Source: Candidatus Zambryskiibacteriota bacterium (lineage in GTDB: Bacteria; Patescibacteriota; Minisyncoccia; Phycocordibacterales; Zambryskibacteraceae). From it: a stretch of 38,471 bases of DNA. The stretch is taken from assembly GCA_009691335.1 (NCBI GenBank), contig SICR01000004.1, forward strand, positions 1-38,471, written 5' to 3'. A program made the translations under genes and the position numbers. This document shows, one piece after another, positions 19,111 through 28,414 of this stretch. The first letter of the stretch is position 1, and every line of letters begins with the position of its first letter. Below the pieces are notes generated by a model. It saw only the letters and a list, made by a program, of their open reading frames with translations, searched no databases and was not told the origin of the DNA.

Positions 19111-20382
19111 CTATTTGAAAGTTAACACTTTTTTAATCGGTTTCGAATCAGCGATATCTCCTACAATAGCTAAGTTAAGATTGTTGTCCTTAAAGATTTC
19201 TCTCGCCACCTTCATCACATCTTTAGCCGTGACGGCCCTAAGCCTCTTCTCTAACTCATATGGGGACTCAAGGTCGCCCCTGCCCACCTCTTGATCAGCA
19301 TAGAATTCAGCCAACGAGTCCGTAGTTTCAAGATCCATATAGAGATGGCCGACATTGTGTTCTTTGGCCTTTTGCAATTCCTCATTAGAAACAAGGACAT
19401 TGGCGAGCTTGGCACATTCTTCTAAGAGAACCCCCACCACTTCTTTAATACGCGAAACATTGATACCTGTGGAGATAGTAAGTGCCCCGTGGTCAGTGTA
19501 TTGATCATGTCCGGCGCGAACATAGTAACAAGCTCCCATTTCATCACGTAATTTTGTGAACAAGCGAGAGGACATGCCCTTACCTAAGATCTCTGTCAGG
19601 ACGGCGAGAGCCGGAGTCCTCTTGTCCCTGGCTCCGCAAGTACGGAAGGCCATGACCATATGAGTCTGATCAGTTTTCTTCTTATAGACAAGGAATCCTG
19701 GTGAATCTTGTCTTTCTCTGACGACTTGTTTGGAAAGCCTTTTTCCCTTTGGAATATCTTTGAAATTTTTATTAACTTCTCTGAGCACGACTTGCTCGCT
19801 CACATCTCCAGCTACTATGACGACAGTTTTGGAAGCCACATAATGCTCGCCTCGATAATCAACAAAATTGTCACGGGTGAATCTCTTAATATTCTCTCGC
19901 GGACCAAGGATACTCCTGCCCGCCGGAGTCTCGCCGTACATAAGCTTCGAAAGTACTACCCAGACGTTCCTCTGTGGCTGATCTTCATACATACTAATCT
20001 CCTCTAATATCACCCCCCTCTCTTTCTCCAAGTCAGCGGCTGGTAGAGTAGGATTGAGATAAAGATCAGAGATAATCTCAAACAGCTTGGCGAAATGTTT
20101 TTTGGCCGCCTTAGCGTAGTAACCAGTCAATTCATTGGAGGTGAAGGCATTGTTTTGCGCACCCAGTCCGTCCAACTCCTTGGCTATTTCACTGGCTTTA
20201 GGCCTCATAGTAGTACCCTTGAAACACATATGCTCGAGGAAATGGGAAAGACCATTTTGAGCTTTAGTCTCATAGTTGGAGCCGGTTTCCACCACTACTA
20301 AGACCATGACCGCTGGATTGCCATTCGTCGGAATTGTAATAACCCTCAAGCCATTCGGCAAAGTTGTTTTCTTGTATTTCAT
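19111..20382 (-). CDS. M16 family zinc peptidase
   Basis: HFLEHMCFKGT (HxxEH) with downstream Glu region ERGVILEEISMYEDQP. Confidence 0.95.
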   Translation of the reverse strand: MKYKKTTLPNGLRVITIPTNGNPAVMVLVVVETGSNYETKAQNGLSHFLEHMCFKGTTMRPKASEIAKELDGLGAQNNAFTSNELTGYYAKAAKKHFAKLFEIISDLYLNPTLPAADLEKERGVILEEISMYEDQPQRNVWVVLSKLMYGETPAGRSILGPRENIKRFTRDNFVDYRGEHYVASKTVVIVAGDVSEQVVLREVNKNFKDIPKGKRLSKQVVRERQDSPGFLVYKKKTDQTHMVMAFRTCGARDKRTPALAVLTEILGKGMSSRLFTKLRDEMGACYYVRAGHDQYTDHGALTISTGINVSRIKEVVGVLLEECAKLANVLVSNEELQKAKEHNVGHLYMDLETTDSLAEFYADQEVGRGDLESPYELEKRLRAVTAKDVMKVAREIFKDNNLNLAIVGDIADSKPIKKVLTFK

Positions 20383-20466
20383 AGTAAAAGAAGTCTACCA
20401 ATAATTACTACGAACTGCCAATTCCCTCAATCTGCCACCTACATCTACAATCCGCTATAGCGTAAG

Positions 20467-21774
20467 TTAGTTGTATGCGATCCTTTCTCTCAAACCTGCA
20501 ATTTTTACCCTCTCTTGCTCACCAGAATCACGATCGCGGACTGTAACAGTGTCATTTTCAAGAGTGTCGAAGTCTATAGTGATGCAATACGGAGTACCTA
20601 TCTCATCCTGCCTTCTATAACGCTTGCCGATGTTACCATTGTCATCGAATTCTATACTTGGAATTTCTTTTTTCAACATCTGATAAACTTCGCGAGCTTT
20701 AGAAACTAATTCCGGCTTGTTTTTAAGAAGTGGAAAAACAGCCGCTTTTACTGGAGCAATATTTTTCGCCAACTTTAGGTAAACCCTTTTTTCACCCCCC
20801 AAATCATCTTCTGTATAAGCTTCCAACAAAACTACCAAGAGAAGCCTGCCGATACCGAAGGTTGGTTCAATAACATGAGGTACGAATTTTTCTCCAGCCA
20901 CATCGTCTCTAAAACTCAAATCCACTCCAGAACCTTCATTATGACTTTTCAAGTCATAATCCGTTCTATACGCGATAGCTTGTATTTCCATATCTCCAAT
21001 AGGGCCTTGATACTCGAAATCGACAGTCCGCTTGGAATAATGTGCTCTCTCATCTTCTGTCAAATCGTTTTCTTTGACTTTTTTCCTATCAATTCCTATT
21101 TCATCCAGCCATTCGAGCATCTCCTTTTTCCAATATTCAAAATGCTTTTCCCACTCTTCTTTTTTAATAAAGTATTCGAATTCAGCGATTTCAAATTCCC
21201 GCACTCGATAGATAAAGTCTCTCGGAGAAATTTCATTTCTAAATGCTCTGCCGACTTGAGCTATGCCAAATGGAATATGGGGATGAAAGGTGTCAAGAAT
21301 ATTTTTGAAATTCACAAACATTCCTTGGGCAAGCTCCCCTCTCAAATATGACTTGGCTGTTTCACCGCCAAGTGAACCTGTCTCAACAGGAAACATGGTA
21401 TTAAAAGCTTTTTCTTCCCCTAACTCTCCTCCGCAATCCGGACATTTTTTCTTATTCTTCAAATGATCTGCCCTAAAACGATGGTGACATTTTTTGCACT
21501 CAATGAGAGGGTCGGTGAAATTTTTCAGATGACCGCTGGCTTGCCACACCGATTTTGGCATGATTGTAGAACTTGATATTCCGTACATATCCTCTCGCGA
21601 TTTTACAAAGCGTTTCCACCATAAATCTTTTATATTGTAGGCCAACTCGGCTCCATATGGCCCATAATCCCAGAATCCAGATAAACCACCGTAGATTTCG
21701 GAGCTTGGGAATATAAATCCTCTGCGCTTGCACAAAGAGACCACTTTCTCCATCAGATCAGCATTTTTCTGCAT
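20467..21774 (-). CDS. glyS: Glycyl-tRNA synthetase (alpha2 type)
   Basis: SSEIYGGLSGFWDYGPYGAELAYNIKDLWW; FGIAQVGRAFRNEISPRDFIYRVREFEIAEFEYF; VIEPTFGIGRLLL. Confidence 0.96.
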   Translation of the reverse strand: MQKNADLMEKVVSLCKRRGFIFPSSEIYGGLSGFWDYGPYGAELAYNIKDLWWKRFVKSREDMYGISSSTIMPKSVWQASGHLKNFTDPLIECKKCHHRFRADHLKNKKKCPDCGGELGEEKAFNTMFPVETGSLGGETAKSYLRGELAQGMFVNFKNILDTFHPHIPFGIAQVGRAFRNEISPRDFIYRVREFEIAEFEYFIKKEEWEKHFEYWKKEMLEWLDEIGIDRKKVKENDLTEDERAHYSKRTVDFEYQGPIGDMEIQAIAYRTDYDLKSHNEGSGVDLSFRDDVAGEKFVPHVIEPTFGIGRLLLVVLLEAYTEDDLGGEKRVYLKLAKNIAPVKAAVFPLLKNKPELVSKAREVYQMLKKEIPSIEFDDNGNIGKRYRRQDEIGTPYCITIDFDTLENDTVTVRDRDSGEQERVKIAGLRERIAYN

Positions 21775-21813
21775 TTCTGTATTTTACCATTCCTATTACT
21801 TACTATCTACTAC

Positions 21814-23730
21814 TTACTTCTGGACGATATCATCCCCCTGAATAAATGCTGGGTCGCCTGATATACGCGTAGTCAAAGCCGGTGAAGGTACTGTTATATT
21901 CTTGCCCAATGTAGTATCGCGTGCCGAGAAGACAATACTGTTGACCAGAGTCGGCACACTGCCGATCTGACTAGCCGAAGGCGTCAAAGTAATCTGGAAA
22001 GCCGCAGTTCTTGGCGGTGTAGAGAACCCTAAGCCGGAAGGAATCGCCCCCAAATCCCAGCTAATAGTGTTGGTAGATGGTTCATAAGAAACGCTCTCGT
22101 CTCCAGCACTTTGAACACCTACCCATTTAACACCAGAGCCAAGTTTGGCCGTGACCTTGGTGTCATTGAGATCATCGTAAGTATTACTGACAGACCACAA
22201 TACAGTGTAAGTAGTATCCTTGCCGACTTGTGGCGGAATTGGTCCAGTATTACTAAATGTACCGAGAGAGCGGGTCGCCTGCGAACCCAGAGTGACTTGA
22301 GAGCCGATCTTGACCGTACGATTTTCCGTAATAGTCATTGGTTTATTGTCAGTAACAGAAGTCCCTGTAAATATAAATTGCAGAGTTATATCTCTATTTC
22401 CAACTAGAGCCAGCTCGGGTGCTGATGCGAAGAAAAATGAGACATCCCCTCTTTCTCCAGAAGATAAAGTTGGGAGCGCTTGAATGTTAAGAAGATTCCA
22501 ATTGATGTGCTTGGTGACCGCATTATAAACTCCATTATTCTGTGTAAAGACAGTGGCGTTATTTAAGGCGGTGCCAGACAAGCGCACCTCCAACTTTGGA
22601 TTAATAAGCTTCTCTGGCAAATTATTCTGGAATCTTATTGAAGTATTAATATTTTGGCCCGCCGGAGCAAGGTAAGTCGGCACAGTCTCACCATTGAAAC
22701 TTATATTGAGAAAGATAGATGGCCGCTCTATGGTAATAGTCTCCTGCGAAGAAACCAGAACTGTTCTGAAATTTGGTGTAGCACCATCAATTTCCGCCAC
22801 TCCGAGATAAAAGCGGAAGGTACGCTCATCCTGATTCTCTCCTACCAGACGACCGCGTATTGAGATCTTCTTTGTCGCCCCCGGTGCCAGATCACCTAGT
22901 GCCCACACATTGCTTTCTCCCAGAGCTTGTGGTTCCAGACTCTCCGTACTGTAGCCATAGGGATATTCGGCCCGAAGCATCACATTTTTCAAAGTCTCCG
23001 TGGAGTTGAGTACGACATTCACTTCCGTGACAAAACTCTCTCCAGAAGTAACCTTGGACAAACTCTTTATGGAGAGCAAGAGTGGGGCCTCTCCAATAAT
23101 TACCTCGTATATCTTGTCTTTGTAAAATGTAGCGTTACTGCCTCTTACCTTATATTCAATAGAAAACTTTATTTCCTTCACTTCACCCGTACTACCCAAA
23201 AGAATCGTGCGGATACTATGCGACACTTCTTCCCCGGCTTCGACCACCCCTAAATCATATTTTATAAACGAAAGCCCCTTGCTTGAGTCCTGCGGATCCC
23301 GGCTATCCTGTGGATATTGAGCCGAAAGGTTTGCAAACTCAAGATCCGTATTATTTTTATTTTCTACGGTAATGCCGAGTTCTATCACCCCTCCCGCGGA
23401 AGCAGTGGTCGGCCCAACTACATTGATGTCAACATTCTTAGAAGAGATGAAATTGGACCCGCCCAAAAATACGAAAGCCGCCACAAGAAGAGTGGCAACA
23501 AAGAAGAGTATAGAAAAGATGAAGAATTTCTTCATGGCGGGATTAAGTGGCTCTGGAACGTGCTCATGAGTGAGTATCTCATTGAGTTCGGGGCTGTGCC
23601 ACTTCTCTTCGACATCTACAGTGTCTCCCATTTTTACATCACTTCTAATATCGCTCGGATTTTTATAGCGTGTCCGCGAATCGAGTGTTTCATTTAATGC
23701 ATCAATTCTGCTTTTTATTTCGTGATCCAT
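21814..23730 (-). CDS. Single-TM membrane protein with long extracytoplasmic beta-sandwich repeats (DUF11/CARDB-like)
   Basis: TM segment FFIFSILFFVATLLVAAFVFLGG then repeated Ig-like beta segments. Confidence 0.75.
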   Translation of the reverse strand: MDHEIKSRIDALNETLDSRTRYKNPSDIRSDVKMGDTVDVEEKWHSPELNEILTHEHVPEPLNPAMKKFFIFSILFFVATLLVAAFVFLGGSNFISSKNVDINVVGPTTASAGGVIELGITVENKNNTDLEFANLSAQYPQDSRDPQDSSKGLSFIKYDLGVVEAGEEVSHSIRTILLGSTGEVKEIKFSIEYKVRGSNATFYKDKIYEVIIGEAPLLLSIKSLSKVTSGESFVTEVNVVLNSTETLKNVMLRAEYPYGYSTESLEPQALGESNVWALGDLAPGATKKISIRGRLVGENQDERTFRFYLGVAEIDGATPNFRTVLVSSQETITIERPSIFLNISFNGETVPTYLAPAGQNINTSIRFQNNLPEKLINPKLEVRLSGTALNNATVFTQNNGVYNAVTKHINWNLLNIQALPTLSSGERGDVSFFFASAPELALVGNRDITLQFIFTGTSVTDNKPMTITENRTVKIGSQVTLGSQATRSLGTFSNTGPIPPQVGKDTTYTVLWSVSNTYDDLNDTKVTAKLGSGVKWVGVQSAGDESVSYEPSTNTISWDLGAIPSGLGFSTPPRTAAFQITLTPSASQIGSVPTLVNSIVFSARDTTLGKNITVPSPALTTRISGDPAFIQGDDIVQK

Positions 23731-23777
23731 AGAGCTTTTAATGTACGAGTGTAGACTTTTATTATATCAGAGGCAAT

Positions 23778-24311
23778 TCAGGTTAATTGACTAGCCTGTA
23801 TACCTATATTTATGGCTTTGATTAAGGCTTTTCTACCAGCTTCGTCAACAGACGGGTCTAAATTTAAATCCGACTCATGCAAATATCCTAGCTGGTAGAG
23901 TATTTTTGCCACCAATCGCATCTCAAACATCTCTTGGTCAACATCCGATGTTGACCATCTAGACACAACAGCTCCTTCCACCACATCAAACAATTCTGGA
24001 TGAGGTTCCTCACCCTGAACCAATTTTTCTAAAAGTGACAGAGGTCTCGCCATCTCTCTCATAGAAGAAAAATTTTGTAGAAATTCTCCTGAAGTAATCC
24101 GCCAATATTCCTTGCCTCTTACGAGCGATATTCTGGATAGAGAAAGTGGCTCAAGTGCTCCGCGAAGTTTAGAGGCTTCCTTGCGCACACCAAGTGCCGT
24201 GGCGTGTATCAAGCCTAGCTCACGGGTAAGAATGCTGTATACTCTGTCCGCTTCTTTTATCGGCCTTTCGGACAAAATTATCCCCTTAGTGGTATAAATA
24301 TGGTAAGACAC
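23778..24311 (-). CDS. recO: DNA repair protein RecO
   Basis: VSYHIYTTKGIILSERPIKEADRVYSILTRELGLIHATALGVRKEASKLRGALEPLS. GTG start at 24311 proposed, avoiding ileS overlap. Confidence 0.85.
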   Translation of the reverse strand: MSYHIYTTKGIILSERPIKEADRVYSILTRELGLIHATALGVRKEASKLRGALEPLSLSRISLVRGKEYWRITSGEFLQNFSSMREMARPLSLLEKLVQGEEPHPELFDVVEGAVVSRWSTSDVDQEMFEMRLVAKILYQLGYLHESDLNLDPSVDEAGRKALIKAINIGIQASQLT

Positions 24312-24330
24312 GGGAATTAATTTACAATTC

Positions 24331-27300
24331 TCAATTGAACTCCACATTCGTAGCTTTTTGAATTTCTCCAGCATGTTTGGTAAAAAACTTTTTCCCTCCT
24401 TCTGGTATTTCATAAGCCGCCCTTTCTCCAGGTTTCAACCCTCTCTCTTTTCTCCACACCTGAATAGTACGGACTGCGTCGCGCACTCTCCCCTCTTCTT
24501 CCAATTCTGAAGTTATATTTATATCAAGCCAGACCTCTTCAGTAAGATTTTCATCGACTGTTACAGCCTTAACATTCAGTTCATCTTTTATTATTTCCAG
24601 ATATTCTTTTTCCAAATCTTTATCCTTAATTTTAAGTTGAGCTAAGGGCTGGCGAACCTTAATATTTGCTTTCATACGCGCTTCAAGAGCAAGAGAAGTG
24701 AGTCTTCTGGTTTCTTCCATCGCAGTCAATATATCCTTATCTGGCTTACCACCTTCAGGCCATGACTCGAGGTGAACACTCAATGAATCATTGGATTCTT
24801 TTACTTTCTGATACATATCTTCGGCAATAAATGGCATTATCGGTGCTATCAATTTCGAAAATTCTTTAAACACGTAGCGAGTAGTGGCTAGAACACTCTG
24901 CTTGTCTTCTGTATCACCGCCCTTAAATCTTTCTCGCGAGCGCCTAATATACCAAGTGGACAAATCCGCTACGAAGTCGCGGATTGGACGGCTGGCTCGC
25001 ACCAAGTCGTACTCCTCCATTGCTCCCGTTATCTCTATCGTCAATTGCCTAAAGCGAGAGATTATCCAACGGTCAAGCACGTGTTTACTCTCGGCAGAAG
25101 CAGTGACATCGGTAGCATAAAGTTCATAAAAGCCAAAGGCGTTCCACAAAATATTAATGAGCCGGTTATGAACTTCTTTCACCTCTTCATCCTTAAATAG
25201 CATATCCTCCGCCCGCATCACCACGTTACTCATGAGGTAATAGCGGAATGCATCAGCTCCGATACTATCAAGCAGAATCAGCGGATCTGTGTAATTACCT
25301 TTGGATTTGCTCATCTTGGAACCATTCTTGGCCTGAACATTCCCTGTAGATATGACATTCTTAAAGGCCACATCATCAAACAGCATCACCGCGATAGTAT
25401 GCATGTAGTAAAACCAGGTACGGGTCTGAGCTATGTACTCAGCCACGAAGTCCCCGGGAAAGCACGATTCAAACTCTTTCTTATTTTCAAAAGGATAATG
25501 ATACTCGGCAAACGGCATTGAGGCCGACTCGACCCAGCCGTCTATCACTTCTGGAATCCTCTTGAGAGGCTTACCGTCTTTCTCAAGATTTATTTCATCT
25601 ATATACGGGCGATGAAGATCAATTTCGTAATTGTCATTGTGAGGTAGAGGCGCAAAATCTAACTCACGGACTTCTGCATTCCCAAAACGTTTAAACTCAT
25701 CGACAAATACGTGAGTATCTGCTGGACGATAAACTTTATTATTTGGGTCAAACATGCCCGCGTTTACATAAAATAGCCACGCTGGTCCTCCGTGTGTGAC
25801 AAAGAGTATGTTTTTACCCTGATATTTATTTTCAATTTCATAGAGACATTCGCCCACTCTCTTTTGACAATCAAGAAGAGACTCGCTGTTACCGAGATGC
25901 CGAGTAAACCAATCACTACCTGAAACAAGCATGTCTGAATGATAATCCGGCCAAGCCTTGCCATCATAATCGCCTGGATTTATTTCCTGAATCCTTTCAT
26001 CGAAAACTACTGAGCCTTTTTTCAATCCAAGTTCGGTTCGTACTATTTCAGCAGTTTCTCTAGTTCGAGCAAATGGAGAAGCGACAATTAGATCAATTTT
26101 GTTTTGAGAAAGATTCCTCGCAATCTTCAAAACTTCTTTTTTACCTTCTTCAGTTAAGTGATCATTACCTTGATTCTTGTAACTGATAACATCTTTAGCG
26201 TTTCCCTCAGTTCCTCCATGTCGCATTACGAAATATTTATTTCCTGATTTTTTTGAATATTTTTTCAACTCATCCAAAGAGCCTATCAAAATAATTTTCC
26301 CTTCTTCATCCTTCCAGATTGGTAATGGCGCAGCCCAATAGCGATTGCGAGAAATAGTCCAGTCAGGAGCGTTCTCAACAATATTCAAGAATCGGCCATG
26401 CTTGAGGTGTCCCGGCACCCAATTAATCTTTTCATTCAACTTGATCATCTTCGCTTTTACCTTCTGGATATTTATAAACCATGAGGAAATAGCATTATAG
26501 AGGAGGGCGGTACCACAGCGATGACAGTGAGGATATGAGTGGGTATGTTGTTCGCGTTTAAAGAGAAGATTTCTCTTTTCCAAATCTTCCTTTATCGCCT
26601 TCTCCGCTTTCTTGAAATATTGGCCGCTTATGAGTTCTGGAGCTTTCTCATTGAAATGGCCAGCATGATCAAGAAGTTGGACCATCGGCAAATCAAGTTT
26701 AAGTCCCAGTGCATAATCGTCTTCTCCATATAACACCGCGGTATGAACAACCCCTGTTCCTTCATCAATGTTTACGAATTCTGCTTCTGCCACATACCAA
26801 CCTTTCTTTCCACCTTCTTTGGCCGCAGGAATTTCATAAATTGGCTCGTACTCTATACCAACCATTTCACTTCCCTTATGTTCTGCTACGATTTCGTACG
26901 GTTCAGACATGAGAAGAAGTCTGCTTTTAGCCAAAATTAGAATTTCACCCCCTATTTTTATCTCCACATAATCAATATCTTTACCCACTGCTAGTGCCAC
27001 ATTGCCCGGTAGTGTCCAAGGAGTAGTCGTCCATGCTAAAAAGTAGGTATTAGGAAAGTCTTTTAATTTAAATTTCACATAGACTGACTCTTCAGCAACA
27101 TCTCTATAGCTGTTATCCATCGCGATCTCAGCTTTCGCTATGGGAGTTTCGCAATGAGGGCAATACAGGAGCACCTTACGACCTTCGTACAACAAACCCT
27201 TCTCATTTATATTTTTCAACGCATGCCAGACGCTCTCAATATAAGTGTTATCCATGGTCTTATACGCATTGTCGTACTCCACCCAGCGTCCTATACGCTC

Positions 27301-27696
27301 TATATAACGCTTCCAGTCATGGGCATAGCGCAAGACTGACGCTCGACACGCTTCATTGAAGGCTTTGACTCCGATCTTATCTTCTATTTCTTTCTTATCC
27401 TTAATACCGAGCTCTTTCTCTATCATGTTCTCTATAGGCAGACCATGGCAATCCCAACCCCAGCGACGACGGACATGATAACCCCTCATAGTTTTGTATC
27501 GAGGCACAACATCTTTGATAATAGAAGAAAGCAAGCTCCCGGCGTGTGGCAAGCCTGTAGCAAATGGCGGGCCATCGTAGAATACGAAATCACCCTTGGG
27601 AGCTTTTTTCTCCAGACTTTTCTCAAAAATCTTATTATCCTTCCAGAATTGGATGACTTCCTCTTCCTTTAGGGCTCGTTCTGACTTTTCAACCAT
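24331..27696 (-). CDS. ileS: Isoleucyl-tRNA synthetase with inserted histidine-phosphatase domain
   Basis: WTTTPWTLPGNVALAV, GEDDYALG editing region, KMSKSKGNYTDP. Continuous frame containing RHGGTEGN...SPFARTRETAEIV...THGGP (about 25660-26250). Confidence 0.95.
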   Translation of the reverse strand: MVEKSERALKEEEVIQFWKDNKIFEKSLEKKAPKGDFVFYDGPPFATGLPHAGSLLSSIIKDVVPRYKTMRGYHVRRRWGWDCHGLPIENMIEKELGIKDKKEIEDKIGVKAFNEACRASVLRYAHDWKRYIERIGRWVEYDNAYKTMDNTYIESVWHALKNINEKGLLYEGRKVLLYCPHCETPIAKAEIAMDNSYRDVAEESVYVKFKLKDFPNTYFLAWTTTPWTLPGNVALAVGKDIDYVEIKIGGEILILAKSRLLLMSEPYEIVAEHKGSEMVGIEYEPIYEIPAAKEGGKKGWYVAEAEFVNIDEGTGVVHTAVLYGEDDYALGLKLDLPMVQLLDHAGHFNEKAPELISGQYFKKAEKAIKEDLEKRNLLFKREQHTHSYPHCHRCGTALLYNAISSWFINIQKVKAKMIKLNEKINWVPGHLKHGRFLNIVENAPDWTISRNRYWAAPLPIWKDEEGKIILIGSLDELKKYSKKSGNKYFVMRHGGTEGNAKDVISYKNQGNDHLTEEGKKEVLKIARNLSQNKIDLIVASPFARTRETAEIVRTELGLKKGSVVFDERIQEINPGDYDGKAWPDYHSDMLVSGSDWFTRHLGNSESLLDCQKRVGECLYEIENKYQGKNILFVTHGGPAWLFYVNAGMFDPNNKVYRPADTHVFVDEFKRFGNAEVRELDFAPLPHNDNYEIDLHRPYIDEINLEKDGKPLKRIPEVIDGWVESASMPFAEYHYPFENKKEFESCFPGDFVAEYIAQTRTWFYYMHTIAVMLFDDVAFKNVISTGNVQAKNGSKMSKSKGNYTDPLILLDSIGADAFRYYLMSNVVMRAEDMLFKDEEVKEVHNRLINILWNAFGFYELYATDVTASAESKHVLDRWIISRFRQLTIEITGAMEEYDLVRASRPIRDFVADLSTWYIRRSRERFKGGDTEDKQSVLATTRYVFKEFSKLIAPIMPFIAEDMYQKVKESNDSLSVHLESWPEGGKPDKDILTAMEETRRLTSLALEARMKANIKVRQPLAQLKIKDKDLEKEYLEIIKDELNVKAVTVDENLTEEVWLDINITSELEEEGRVRDAVRTIQVWRKERGLKPGERAAYEIPEGGKKFFTKHAGEIQKATNVEFN

Positions 27697-27738
27697 ATTT
27701 AGTTATTATAACAGATCATATTTTAAGATAAAAAATTA

Positions 27739-27768
27739 CCCCCCAATCCGCTTCAGCTGATTGGGGGG
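27739..27768 (-). terminator. Rho-independent terminator
   Basis: CCCCCCAATC-cgcttcagct-GATTGGGGGG, followed on the minus strand by TAATTTTTTA. Confidence 0.85.
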
Positions 27769-27769
27769 G

Positions 27770-28276
27770 TTAGACTCGCTCAGGCTCTGGAGTCTCCAAT
27801 GATTCAAGTGCCAAATTACGGGAGAATACACGACTGCCCATAAACCATCCGTCTGGATCAGAGATCTCTTCGGTAATGATGCGCCAGCCATCTCTAGCTC
27901 CACGACGTGCAAGCACGGCGCAACCATCAACATAGAAAATGTTTGTGCGCCCGTCAACGAGGAGATCACCCTTACGGCCATTTGCTTGCGACTCTACCTT
28001 ATCGAAGAGCCAAGCCAAGAAGATTTCGTGACCCTCACCAAGTTCGGCCTTGATGGGACCAAGGGTCGAGCTCTGCACCAATCGATGACTAGAGAGTGTA
28101 GCAGATGGGACATTCTCCTCGATCTTGTCACAAAACAACCTTTCAAAGTTACCACCGAGGTAATAAATCCCGGCGTTGCCCTTTTTGAAGTTTTTAGCAA
28201 CTATGAACCTCTCATGCGCTGAGACCTTGACGTCACTCTTGACGAGCTCAAGGATCGACTTCATTGCAAACTCCAT
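27770..28276 (-). CDS. Hypothetical protein (168 aa), monocistronic
   Basis: GGGAG Shine-Dalgarno, strong promoter (28350-28378) and own terminator. Confidence 0.75.
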   Translation of the reverse strand: MEFAMKSILELVKSDVKVSAHERFIVAKNFKKGNAGIYYLGGNFERLFCDKIEENVPSATLSSHRLVQSSTLGPIKAELGEGHEIFLAWLFDKVESQANGRKGDLLVDGRTNIFYVDGCAVLARRGARDGWRIITEEISDPDGWFMGSRVFSRNLALESLETPEPERV

Positions 28277-28349
28277 ATGATTCTCCCTGAGCTTGAGTTA
28301 AACTGTCATCGACAAAGTGAAGAGTCTCTAAATATTACTATCTTTTCGT

Positions 28350-28414
28350 ATTATACACCTTATAAAGTCACTTGTAAAGTGACTTCAGTTTCTCACTATC
28401 AAATAAAGTTACTT
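28350..28414 (-). promoter_or_regulatory. Promoter with three AAGTNACTT boxes
   Basis: Minus strand TTTACA - 17 nt - TATAAT (28350-28378); boxes at 28365-28373, 28377-28385 and 28406-28414. Confidence 0.75.

Noticed and set aside
23281-23320. Short direct repeat CCTGCGGATCC/CCTGTGGATAT in the 638-aa protein gene
   Set aside because: A small imperfect duplication (QDSRDPQDS) typical of low-complexity drift.
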